In this document: positions 17,883-25,308 of the stretch, in pieces | Position numbering within the stretch: the stretch's first letter is position 1 | Layout of the letters: each line of letters opens with the position of its first letter | Assembly (NCBI GenBank): GCA_964450435.1 | Contig: CAYVCX010000026.1 | Location: 1 to 36,870, forward strand | Length of the DNA stretch: 36,870 nt | Origin: SKLM01 sp964450435 | GTDB taxonomy: Bacteria > Chloroflexota > Anaerolineae > B4-G1 | Reading direction: 5' to 3' | Position numbers and translations under genes: made by a program | Notes under the pieces: model-generated | What the model was told of the DNA's origin: nothing | Database searches by the model: none | What the model saw: only the letters and a program-made list of their open reading frames with translations

Positions 17883-18404
17883 TCAGCCCCTCTCCAATCG
17901 CGCGGTTGCCTCCTCAAGAACTGCATCCACCAAGGGCGGAAGGGCGTTCTCGACGTCGGGGCTGAGCCCCTGCCCCCAGCCGACCTGCTTCGGCTGCACG
18001 CCGAACACGACGATTCGGGGGAGCCGGCGCTCCAGAGCCCGAGCCAGAGCCAGGACCTCGGCGAGGCCGGCGTGATGGGGCGAGAAGTGCTCCGCCGCTT
18101 CGGAAAGGTGAGCCTGATCTGGGCTGAAGCGCACGAATTGGCCGGGGGCAATCTCCCCCGTCTCTCCGCCCACCTCGGCAGCGTCGACAATCACCACCCG
18201 CTCCCATCCCTCGACGATCTGAAGAAGGTCGAGCCCCCCGATCCCTCCATCCAGCGCTTTGACGCCCTCAGGCAACCCCCTGCGTTCGAGCTCGGCGACC
18301 ACGCGCGCCCCCACGCCGTCATCGCCGCGCAGGGGGTTGCCCAGACCGAGCACAAGAACCACGGTGTCCGACCCGCCCGACACCGCCTCCCGCCGACCTG
18401 TCAT
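17883..18404 (-). CDS. [NiFe] hydrogenase maturation endopeptidase (HyaD/HycI family)
   Basis: This nickel-dependent protease of 173 aa cuts the C-terminal extension from a hydrogenase large subunit after nickel insertion. The N-terminal VLGLGNPLRGDDGVGARV, the central VDAAEVGG and the later FSPHHAGL carry the acidic and His residues that bind nickel in HybD. The ATG at 18404 overlaps the stop of the hydrogenase large-subunit gene (ATGA), so it is translationally coupled to hydA and most likely processes the short LLTVTFV tail. An upstream in-frame start at 18437 lies inside hydA and is less likely. Confidence 0.9.
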   Translation of the reverse strand: MTGRREAVSGGSDTVVLVLGLGNPLRGDDGVGARVVAELERRGLPEGVKALDGGIGGLDLLQIVEGWERVVIVDAAEVGGETGEIAPGQFVRFSPDQAHLSEAAEHFSPHHAGLAEVLALARALERRLPRIVVFGVQPKQVGWGQGLSPDVENALPPLVDAVLEEATARLERG

Positions 18405-19690
18405 ACGAACGTCACCGTCAGGAGGTGGGTGGAGCAAGAGATGCAGGGGTCGTAGGCCCGCACGAGCATCTCCAGCAGCAGACGAACTTCGTCCTGCGGC
18501 CTGTCGACAATTTTGGGCACCAGCTCCTGCATGTCGTGGTTCAGATTGGCCAGGTTCTGGTTGGTGGGGATGACGCAGTTGGCAGCGGTGCAGAAGCCCG
18601 TCTCGTCGTACGCATAGTGGTGGAAGAGGATACCCCGCGGCACGTCGCAGGACGCAACCCCTTCCCCAGCCTTGACCTCGGCCTCAACCGGGTCCTCTGG
18701 CTCGACGCCTCGCTCCAGCAGTTCGTCGATGAGCTCGACGGCATTCTCAACGCAGTGGACCATCTCCACCACCTGAGCAGCGCTGTTCAGAAAGGGGTTG
18801 GTTACCAGCGGCTCCACGCCCAGCTTTGCCGCCGCGTCCTTCGCCCGGGGGTGAAGCTGGTCGAAGTTGTTGTTGAAGCGAGCGAGGGCGCCGACCATGT
18901 AGGACTCCCGGTTGTGGCTGGTCCATTTGGCCGTGGAGAACGGAACCAGCTCCTCGTTGGTCACCTTCTGGTAGTCCTCCACAGGATACTCGAAGCCATC
19001 ACTCGTCTTGATTCGACCGCCGACGAAGGCGTACTCGTCGTCCCTGGTCAGGGAGACGTACTCGGTCTCCCGCTCGAACTCGGGCCAGTCGAGAGAGGCG
19101 AACAGGTCGACAGACGCATCCATGTCGTCGCGGGCAGCCACCAGGCGCTCGCGCATGGCGCGGAGCTCGTCCTCGCTGGGGGTGTGGGAGAAGCCGCCCA
19201 CTACCAGGGCGCAGGGGTGCGTGTGACGCCCACCGATCATCGCGCATAGGTCGCCGGACAGCTTCTTGACCCGCAGGGCGCGTTCCACGGCCTCGCGATT
19301 GATCTCGATCAGCGGGAACACGGAGCCAGCACCGAAGAAGTCCGGGGCCACCAGGTAGTACGTGTGCAAGACGTGGCTGTCGATGATCTCGCCGTGGAAG
19401 TTGAGCTTGCGCAGCAGCCGCGCCTGTTCCGTGAGCTCGACGCCGAAGGCCTTTTCCGTGGCCATCGCGCTGGTGGTGGAGTGCCCCACGGCGCAGATAC
19501 CACATATGCGCGAGGTGATGTGGTTGAGCTCGGTATACGGCCTGCCGCGGACGAACGCCTCAAAGAAACGAGGGGCCTCGACAACCTCGAAGCGGCACTC
19601 CTTGACATCCCCGTTCTGGACATCAACAACGATGTTGCCGTGTCCCTCGACTCGAGTGATGTGATGAACGTCAACATTCAACGTGGTCAT
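18401..19690 (-). CDS. hydA: [NiFe] hydrogenase large subunit, group 3b sulfhydrogenase alpha type
   Basis: This catalytic subunit of 429 aa takes part in reversible H2 oxidation linked to NADP(H). Nickel ligands are in RICGIC (Cys63, Cys66) and DPCISCSTH (Cys416, Cys419). Only seven residues, LLTVTFV, follow the processing-site His422, so the removable peptide is short. The gene order hydB-hydG-hydD-hydA matches that of the Pyrococcus furiosus soluble hydrogenase I, a group 3b enzyme that can also reduce sulfur in vitro. AGGAGG lies upstream of the ATG at 19690. Group 3b is assigned from the operon makeup. Whether it produces or consumes H2 in the cell cannot be told from sequence. Confidence 0.94.
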   Translation of the reverse strand: MTTLNVDVHHITRVEGHGNIVVDVQNGDVKECRFEVVEAPRFFEAFVRGRPYTELNHITSRICGICAVGHSTTSAMATEKAFGVELTEQARLLRKLNFHGEIIDSHVLHTYYLVAPDFFGAGSVFPLIEINREAVERALRVKKLSGDLCAMIGGRHTHPCALVVGGFSHTPSEDELRAMRERLVAARDDMDASVDLFASLDWPEFERETEYVSLTRDDEYAFVGGRIKTSDGFEYPVEDYQKVTNEELVPFSTAKWTSHNRESYMVGALARFNNNFDQLHPRAKDAAAKLGVEPLVTNPFLNSAAQVVEMVHCVENAVELIDELLERGVEPEDPVEAEVKAGEGVASCDVPRGILFHHYAYDETGFCTAANCVIPTNQNLANLNHDMQELVPKIVDRPQDEVRLLLEMLVRAYDPCISCSTHLLTVTFV

Positions 19691-19698
19691 ATCGCCTC

Positions 19699-20481
19699 CT
19701 ATTCAGCCACTTGCCCTTCCCGGGTGACTGCTGTCGACCCGTAGTACGCGTTGAACATAGTCATGCGCGACATGATCTCCTCGACAGTCAAGCCCGCCTC
19801 GTCCAACACGTCCTTCATCGCGTTCTCGTTGGGCTCGGGGATATACCCGCGACACCCCTCGCATCCGTCGCCGTACGTGGGGCAGATGGCGTCGCATCCC
19901 GCCCGCGTGACAGGCCCGAGACAGGGCTTGCCCTCGAGGAGCAAGCAGACGTTCTCTTTCAGCTTGCACTCGACGCAGACAGGGTGGTCGGGGATACCCG
20001 GTTTCTTGCCCAGCAGGAGGTTCTTGACGACCGTGATGAACTCCTCGCGGTCAATGGGACAACCGGGAATGAACGCGTCCACGTCGATGACGGCGCTGAT
20101 GGGCCGGGCCGGATAGGTGTCGTACCAATCGGCCTTGTCGCCATACACGTACTCGCGCACGTCGTCGAGGGAGGGCTGCAGATTCTTCAGGGCATTGACG
20201 CAGCCGGTGTGGGCGCAGGCTCCCAGCGCGACGACCAGCGCCGCCTGATCGCGAATCTTGAACAGGCGCTCCTCGTCCTGCTCGCGGGTGCAAGAGCCCT
20301 CAATGAAGGCGACCTGGTAGTCCTCGCCCTTCTCGGTCATGGCCTCGCGGAACTGCACGATCTCGACCGCATCCAGAAGATCCAGGTGGGTCTGCAGGGA
20401 GTCGACGACGGTAAGCTGACACCCCTCGCAGCTCGCGAAATCGAAGAAAGCTACCTTGGGCTTTCCGTTTGTGTCACTCAT
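19699..20481 (-). CDS. hydD: [NiFe] hydrogenase small subunit, sulfhydrogenase delta type
   Basis: This is the electron-transfer subunit (260 aa) of the group 3b enzyme. FDFASCEGCQLTVVD near the N-terminus supplies proximal cluster cysteines. GACAHTGCVNAL, PGCPIDREE, GPVTRAGCDAICP and CEGCRGYIPEP supply the rest, giving up to three [4Fe-4S] clusters. There is no signal peptide, in line with a soluble enzyme. Its ATG overlaps the hydG stop by one base (TAATG), with GAGGAGG seven bases upstream. It ends eight bases before hydA. Confidence 0.94.
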   Translation of the reverse strand: MSDTNGKPKVAFFDFASCEGCQLTVVDSLQTHLDLLDAVEIVQFREAMTEKGEDYQVAFIEGSCTREQDEERLFKIRDQAALVVALGACAHTGCVNALKNLQPSLDDVREYVYGDKADWYDTYPARPISAVIDVDAFIPGCPIDREEFITVVKNLLLGKKPGIPDHPVCVECKLKENVCLLLEGKPCLGPVTRAGCDAICPTYGDGCEGCRGYIPEPNENAMKDVLDEAGLTVEEIMSRMTMFNAYYGSTAVTREGQVAE

Positions 20482-21329
20482 TATAGCGCCTCCTCAAAGC
20501 CCTTGATGTCGGCGTAGTTGAAAACAGGCCCTTCCTGGCAGCAGTACAGGCTGTTGATCTGGCAGTGGCCGCACTTACCCACGCCGCACTTCATCCGGCG
20601 TTCCAGTGATAGGTAGATGTTCGACTCCGGAATCCCCTTGTCCAGCAATTCCATCAGGACGAAGCGGTACATAATGGGGGGGCCGCAGGTTACGGCCACA
20701 GTGTTCTTCCCATCGATCTCGATCTGGGGGAAGAGGGTGGTGATGACGCCGATGTTGCACTCCAGCTGCTGCTCCGGTTGCCACTCATCGCCCTCGTCCT
20801 CGCAGTCGACGGTGAGAAGGCACTCGATCGCATCGTGATCCACCCACTCAGTCAGCTCATCCCGGAACAACAACTCACTGCGGCGTTTTGCGCCGTAGAG
20901 AATGATCACGCGCTCGAAGTCGTTGCGTTCATCAATGACCTGGTTGATCAACGAGCGAAGTGGAGCCAGGCCCAGGCCACCCGGGGCGAAAAGGACATCC
21001 TTGCCTCGCATCTTGTCGACGGGGAACCCGTGGCCAAAGGGGCCGCGGATGCCGACCTTGTCGCCGGGCTGCATGGCGTGAAGCGCGCCGGTCACGTCTC
21101 CGACTTTGCGGACGCACAGCTCGAAGGCGCCGTTGGAACGGCTGGGCGCCGAGGTGATCGAGACGGGAGCCTCGCCCACACCCAGTACGGAGAGCATCAC
21201 GAACTGGCCGGGGTCGTGGCCCAGATCCTGGTCTTCGGGCAGCTCGACGTGGAAGAGTTTCTCCGTCGCGGTCATCTGCTGTACGCCGGCCAGACGAGCC
21301 ATCTGTGGCTTGTAAATCGACGTTGCCAT
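20481..21329 (-). CDS. hydG: Sulfhydrogenase gamma subunit, FAD/NAD(P)-binding reductase
   Basis: This 282-aa protein of the ferredoxin-NADP reductase fold passes electrons between the hydrogenase Fe-S chain and NAD(P). A flavin-binding barrel (GQFVMLSV, region 41-48), a nucleotide domain (LFAPGGLGLAPLRSL at about 111-125; CGPPIMYRFVLMELL) and a C-terminal [2Fe-2S] motif (CGVGKCGHCQ with a later Cys-Cys pair) are visible. The ribosome binding site AGGAGGT is near ideal for the ATG at 21329. It lies between hydB and hydD in the canonical order. NADP rather than NAD preference is known for group 3b enzymes and is not proven here. Confidence 0.93.
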   Translation of the reverse strand: MATSIYKPQMARLAGVQQMTATEKLFHVELPEDQDLGHDPGQFVMLSVLGVGEAPVSITSAPSRSNGAFELCVRKVGDVTGALHAMQPGDKVGIRGPFGHGFPVDKMRGKDVLFAPGGLGLAPLRSLINQVIDERNDFERVIILYGAKRRSELLFRDELTEWVDHDAIECLLTVDCEDEGDEWQPEQQLECNIGVITTLFPQIEIDGKNTVAVTCGPPIMYRFVLMELLDKGIPESNIYLSLERRMKCGVGKCGHCQINSLYCCQEGPVFNYADIKGFEEAL

Positions 21330-21342
21330 TATCCGTTACCTC

Positions 21343-22374
21343 CTAGCGCAATGATGCGTGAATCGTGTTGAATCCCTTGAGAATACTGATGCTTGCCGGG
21401 CAGGTGCGGATGCAGCGGCCGCACCCGACGCAGCCCAAGGCACCAAATTTCTCATAGAGATACTTCCCCTTGCGCATAAAACGATGGCGCTGGCGAGCCC
21501 CGCGGCTCTCGCGGAAGTTCTCGCCGCCAGCCACGCGAGCAAACTCGGCGAGCTGGCACGAGTCCCAGTGCCGAATGCGTTCGCCTTCGGTCAAGGCCAG
21601 GTTCACCTCATCGACCACGTTGAAGCAGTAGCATGTGGGGCAGACGTTGGTGCACGACCCGCAGGCGAAGCAGCGCTCCTCGAGTTCTTCCCAGTGAGAG
21701 TGATCATAGGCATCACCAAGCAAAGAAGGGAGCTCGCCCGATTCGAAGTTCAGACGGTCGGCGAACTGCTTCATCTTCGAGCTCTGAAGCTGCAGCTTCT
21801 GGGTCGCCTCTGCGTCCGTGGCGTCGCGTGCGTCGGCGTACGCCGCCAGCAGTTCGTCTCCGGCCTGCGTGCCGACCTCGACGGCGTACGCCTCGCCCAG
21901 GTCGACCATATGGAGATCGAACCCGTCATCCGCCGTCAGGGTTCCCATACTCCGGCAGAAAGACTCATCATCACAGGGCTCCAGGCACTCCAGGCTGATG
22001 ATGAGAATCTGCTCACGCCGCATCAGGTAGTGCGCGTCCGGGTAGTCCTCAGAGAAGGCCTCGTCCAGGAGGTTCAGGGCGTGCAGATCGCACGTGTGCA
22101 TCCCCAACAGGACGGTCGGCTCCACTTCTACGACCGTCTCCACAACAGGGTCCTCGCCCATAGTGAACGCCGCCAGCCGCTCGCGCTGGGGCTGGAACAC
22201 CTTCTTGGGGGGGAGGATGGTGGTATCGTAGTCGAGCCGGAGCAGTGCCGGGTCGGTCACCGCATCGAACGCAAACTTTGGCCCTCTCGCCTGCGGCCCG
22301 ACCACGTTGTAGTGGGCCGTCAGAGCCTCGACCAGCGGGCCCACTGCTTCTTTGTCCAGAACCTTCAGACTCAT
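21343..22374 (-). CDS. hydB: Sulfhydrogenase beta subunit, 4Fe-4S protein
   Basis: This 343-aa iron-sulfur subunit bridges the hydrogenase core to the HydG flavoprotein. The N-terminal part contains GMHTCDLHALNLLDEAF at about residues 107-123. The C-terminal part holds two cluster groups, CFACGSCTNVCPTCYC and CVGCGRCIRTCP. It is related to the protein encoded at 8081-8908. The start at 22374 has AAGGAG six bases upstream and is preferred to 22416. It is the first recognised intact gene of the long minus-strand cluster and lies about 630 bases after the candidate promoter at 23006-23034. Confidence 0.92.
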   Translation of the reverse strand: MSLKVLDKEAVGPLVEALTAHYNVVGPQARGPKFAFDAVTDPALLRLDYDTTILPPKKVFQPQRERLAAFTMGEDPVVETVVEVEPTVLLGMHTCDLHALNLLDEAFSEDYPDAHYLMRREQILIISLECLEPCDDESFCRSMGTLTADDGFDLHMVDLGEAYAVEVGTQAGDELLAAYADARDATDAEATQKLQLQSSKMKQFADRLNFESGELPSLLGDAYDHSHWEELEERCFACGSCTNVCPTCYCFNVVDEVNLALTEGERIRHWDSCQLAEFARVAGGENFRESRGARQRHRFMRKGKYLYEKFGALGCVGCGRCIRTCPASISILKGFNTIHASLR

Positions 22375-22990
22375 ATCAGTCTCCTTGCGATGATGTTCTT
22401 GCACAGCATCCTTCATGTTCGGCCAGAAGCCCCCGCGCCTCTGACCGCGTGCGGATCAGCGTAGACGAAACGACGCCCCCAAGAGTGTCTGCACGAGGCT
22501 GGTGGACACCGTCTACGAGTCCCTGCAAGCGCTCTCTAGCTATCACAGATTGCACGTCGTCAGCCACAACCGTGATGCTTCTCCCTCTCGGAGATAGGTG
22601 CCCTCCTTGCTCTGCGGGTAATGCCATCGTAGTCGTCGAACACGCGCAGCGTGACCTCGTCCTTGTCCTGGAACTCGTCCAGACTGCCCTCCCCGGCTGC
22701 TGAGGACACATGATGGCACGACCAGGCAGATCGTCACAGACGAGTCTGAGTCGATTCCCGTCGGGGTGCACACGGCCACATCGTCGGGAGCGTGGTTCTC
22801 GACATACGGCTCCTCGTCCCCAAAGGCCTGTTCCAGGCCATCGAGAAGACGCTCAACGACTTCCAGGCAAACGGCGATTCTCGTCTGTGTGCCTCAAGCT
22901 CCGGCTCCTCCGGGTGCGACAGTCCGCGGTGTAACTCCTGAGTCGCGACCTTTCTGGCAGCCTGCCTCAGAATGACGCCTGTGATGACAC
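22375..22990 (-). pseudogene. Possible decayed coding region in the hydB leader
   Basis: No intact gene was found in the 755 bases between hydB and hypC. On the minus strand, protein-like segments occur in changing frames: HPEEPELEAHR ending near 22885, then IAVCLEVVERLLDGLEQAFG and YVENHAPDDVAV in another frame to about 22770, then DEFQDKDEVTLRVFDDYDG near 22680-22620, then VVADDVQSVIARERLQGLVD near 22565-22510. At least three frameshifts would be needed to join them. A start codon with a ribosome binding site was not seen. I do not recognise a family. It could equally be an untranslated leader with regulatory folds. Confidence 0.3.
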
Positions 22991-23005
22991 GCGTCGGGCA
23001 AGGGC

Positions 23006-23034
23006 AGTATAGCACGTCATGCTGCAGCCAACAA
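23006..23034 (-). promoter_or_regulatory. Candidate promoter for the hydrogenase/Hdr/Fdh operon
   Basis: Reading the minus strand, TTGTTG (23034-23029), a 17-base spacer and TATACT (23011-23006) fit a sigma-70-type promoter. It lies between hypC and hydB and points toward hydB, leaving a leader of about 620 bases. It is a match by eye only. Confidence 0.45.
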
Positions 23035-23129
23035 CGGAGAGGTGTCCTACGCTGACCCTGAGGGCTATTACCACGCGAGGCGTCGTGGTGCTGATGGGTC
23101 AAGTCGCCCGCCGCCAGGGCTACCCCTGG

Positions 23130-23378
23130 CTAGGCGGGCCGCAGCTCCTCATCAAGCAGGCCGCTTTCCACCAGCAGGTCCAACGTTTCCTGGGCCTCAT
23201 CCTCGTCGACCTGGCTGATGGCAAAGCCGGCGTGAACGATCACGTAGTCACCAACGTCAGCTTCAGGGACGTAGGCCAGACAGACCTCGCGAGCGACCCC
23301 ACCGAAGTCCACTTTGGCCATACGCATGAGCCCGCCTTCTTGCGCTTCGGTAATCCGCCCTGGAATCCCCAGACACAT
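23130..23378 (-). CDS. hypC: Hydrogenase maturation chaperone HypC
   Basis: HypC (82 aa) carries the Fe(CN)2CO precursor with HypD and binds the immature hydrogenase large subunit. The invariant N-terminus MCLGIPGRI, with the essential Cys2, is present, and VDFGGVAREVCLAYV and VGDYVIVHAGFAI follow as in the family. Its ATG is one base from the hypB stop codon, so the two are one transcription unit. hypD, hypE and hypF are not in the window and must lie elsewhere. Confidence 0.95.
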   Translation of the reverse strand: MCLGIPGRITEAQEGGLMRMAKVDFGGVAREVCLAYVPEADVGDYVIVHAGFAISQVDEDEAQETLDLLVESGLLDEELRPA

Positions 23379-23379
23379 A

Positions 23380-24030
23380 TCAGGCTATCTCCCTTCGGAG
23401 CCATGCCACCCAGGACTCCATTCCCTCGCCCGTCTTGCAGGAGAGAGGCAGGAACCCCAGATCCGGATTGAGGGCCTCAACCCCCCGGCGGAAGTAGTCC
23501 ACGTCGAAGTCGAAGGCATCCAAGACGTCCGTCTTGTTCAACACCACAACGTCGACCCCTCGATACATGACGGGGTACTTGTAGGGCTTGTCGTCCCCCT
23601 CGGGCACACTGGCGATCAGAACCTTGCGATGTACGCCCAGATCGAAGCTGGCTGGACAGACCAGGTTGCCCACGTTCTCCACGATGAGCAGGTCCAGCTC
23701 CTCCAGGGGGAGTTTGGGGAGCGCCTCCTGAAGCATCACCGCGTCCATGTGGCAGGTGCCCCCGGTGTTGACCTGAACGGCCGGAATGCCCAGCGCAGCA
23801 ATACGATCCGCATCCAGCGTGGTGGCGATGTCGCCATCCACCGCGCCAATGCTGACGTCATCGCGGAGAGCTTCCACGGTCCGGGTAATCAGGCTGGTCT
23901 TCCCGGCTCCCGGCGAAGCCATCAGATTGATGGCGAAGACGCCTGCCGCATCCAACCGCTCGCGGTTACTGGCAGCCAACCGATCGTTGGCGCTCAGGAT
24001 ATCCTCAACGACGGACACACGTGTTGACAC
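23380..24030 (-). CDS. hypB: Hydrogenase nickel incorporation GTPase HypB
   Basis: HypB (216 aa) uses GTP to insert nickel into [NiFe] hydrogenase together with HypA. The P-loop SPGAGKTSLI is at about residues 39-48. NTGGTCHMDAVML carries the conserved Cys and His metal ligands of the GTPase domain, DLLIVENVGNLVCPASFD the switch region, and VVVLNKTDV the NKxD-type guanine motif. The N-terminal His-rich nickel-storage stretch and CxxGC motif of some HypB proteins are absent. The start is GTG at 24030 with AAGGG about six bases upstream. Its partner hypA lies at 27533-27874 in another operon. Confidence 0.95.
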   Translation of the reverse strand: MSTRVSVVEDILSANDRLAASNRERLDAAGVFAINLMASPGAGKTSLITRTVEALRDDVSIGAVDGDIATTLDADRIAALGIPAVQVNTGGTCHMDAVMLQEALPKLPLEELDLLIVENVGNLVCPASFDLGVHRKVLIASVPEGDDKPYKYPVMYRGVDVVVLNKTDVLDAFDFDVDYFRRGVEALNPDLGFLPLSCKTGEGMESWVAWLRREIA

Positions 24031-24429
24031 TCTAATCCCTTGCCTCTCGGTCGGAACCTATAGTCCACACTGCAACCCCACATCCAAGCAAGAATCACTG
24101 TGAGTGCCCGAGGAGAGCAAAGGCCCTCAGTCCTGCACCCAGAACGAAGCAGATTCTTCGCCACCACACGGCTCAGAGAAAACCAGGATGGTTGCAGTGC
24201 TAAGCCGCAGGTAGTGATTTGTCTCTGATGTATTTGAGATTCACGCGCAGTATGTTACCACGCTTGCCAGGGATTGTCCACTCAACTTAGCAGGCTGCAA
24301 GGTTTCCGGCAGGCCGCGTTCTGAGTGTGTGTCCCCGGGTGACGGCATGTGGGCAAGATGCGGGGCAGCCACGGGGCGGCCGTAGGGCGAGGTCCGGACG
24401 CGGTCGTTCGGCGGCGCCGCGTACACCGC
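24031..24429. other. Non-coding region between divergent hypB and response regulator genes
   Basis: These roughly 400 bases hold no recognisable gene. They are expected to contain the upstream control sites of hypBC (minus) and, at the right-hand edge, of the regulator gene (plus). Candidate promoters are listed separately. No riboswitch or clear inverted-repeat operator was recognised. Confidence 0.5.
24252..24280 (-). promoter_or_regulatory. Candidate promoter of hypBC
   Basis: Minus strand: TGGACA (24280-24275), a 17-base spacer, then TAACAT (24257-24252). The -35 match is good and the -10 match moderate. A transcript from here would have a leader of about 210 bases before the hypB GTG. 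Confidence 0.33.
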
Positions 24430-24458
24430 TTGCTCTCGACGATCCGTTGCCGTAGAAT
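24430..24458 (+). promoter_or_regulatory. Candidate promoter of the response regulator gene
   Basis: TTGCTC (24430-24435), a 17-base spacer and TAGAAT (24453-24458), about 42 bases before the ATG at 24501. The same pair of hexamers with the same spacer occurs at 33008-33036, and a near copy at 32837-32865, which strengthens the call. Confidence 0.55.
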
Positions 24459-24500
24459 GTATGTGGTGCGCGGGCTCATCACTCGAGAAGGATGGGAGCC

Positions 24501-25166
24501 ATGAGCAAGATCAGAATCATGCTGGCGGAAGACCACGTCCTGGTGCGAGAAGGCACGAAGGAGATGTTGGACCGGGAAGAGGACATGGAGGTGGTCGCCG
24601 AAGCAGGGGACGGTGAGGAGGCGGTCCGTCTGGTCCAGGACCAGGACCTCGACGTAGTCATCATGGACATCGCGCTTCCCAAGCTCAACGGCATCGAGGC
24701 TACGCGGAAGATAAAGGAAATCAGTCCTGGCACGACTGTCCTGGTGTTGACAGCGTATGACGACGACGAGTACATCTTCGCCCTGTTGGAGGCGGGAGCG
24801 GCAGGGTACCTGCTGAAGGATGTCTCCACGAGCGAACTGGTGGCGGGGATCCGTGCGGTGCAGGCGGGCGAGTCTATGCTCCATCCGGCGATTGCGCGCA
24901 AAGTCATCAACCGTTTCAGCGGACGGGCGGAAGGGAGTGGGAGGGAAGACACCTTCCAGGAACTCACCGAGCGGGAGGTGGAGGTCCTACAACTCGCGGG
25001 CAGGGGGATAACCAACAAAGAGATCGCCGATCGGCTGTCCATCAGCCATCGCACTGTGCAGGCTCACCTTAGCCACATCTTCGGCAAATTGGGGGTGGGA
25101 TCGCGAACCGAGGCCGTGGTGCTCGCGCTGCGTAGAGGCTTGCTCACCTTCGAAGACGTATCGTGA
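24501..25166 (+). CDS. NarL/LuxR-family response regulator
   Basis: This cytoplasmic DNA-binding regulator of 221 aa is switched by phosphorylation. The receiver domain (about 1-120) has the acidic pair in LAEDH, the phospho-acceptor Asp56 in VVIMDIALPKLNG and the conserved Lys in YLLKDVS. The LuxR-type helix-turn-helix spans about 155-215 (LTEREVEVLQLAGRGITNKE, RTVQAHLSHIFGKLGV). The ATG at 24501 has AAGG nine bases upstream; an ATG at 24492 would add three residues but has no room for a ribosome binding site. The histidine kinase gene follows 142 bases later and is the likely partner. Its position between hypBC and hypA suggests control of the hydrogenase genes (inference). Confidence 0.93.
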   Translation: MSKIRIMLAEDHVLVREGTKEMLDREEDMEVVAEAGDGEEAVRLVQDQDLDVVIMDIALPKLNGIEATRKIKEISPGTTVLVLTAYDDDEYIFALLEAGAAGYLLKDVSTSELVAGIRAVQAGESMLHPAIARKVINRFSGRAEGSGREDTFQELTEREVEVLQLAGRGITNKEIADRLSISHRTVQAHLSHIFGKLGVGSRTEAVVLALRRGLLTFEDVS

Positions 25167-25308
25167 CCAAACCGGCTGTCCCCTTCGATCACCTGGCGGG
25201 CGATTCCCGGCCAGGGTGATCGGTCGCCAGGAGGGGTAAGAGAAATCGTACCATCCACCACAGAGGACGGAGAAGCCAACAGGTAGCCAGAGGAGGTTGT
25301 CCTTCGAC

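Noticed and set aside
25297..25308. TTG at 25297 as the start of the histidine kinase
   Set aside because: It directly abuts the AGGAGG site with no spacing. GTG at 25309 is more plausible, although its 12-base spacing is long.
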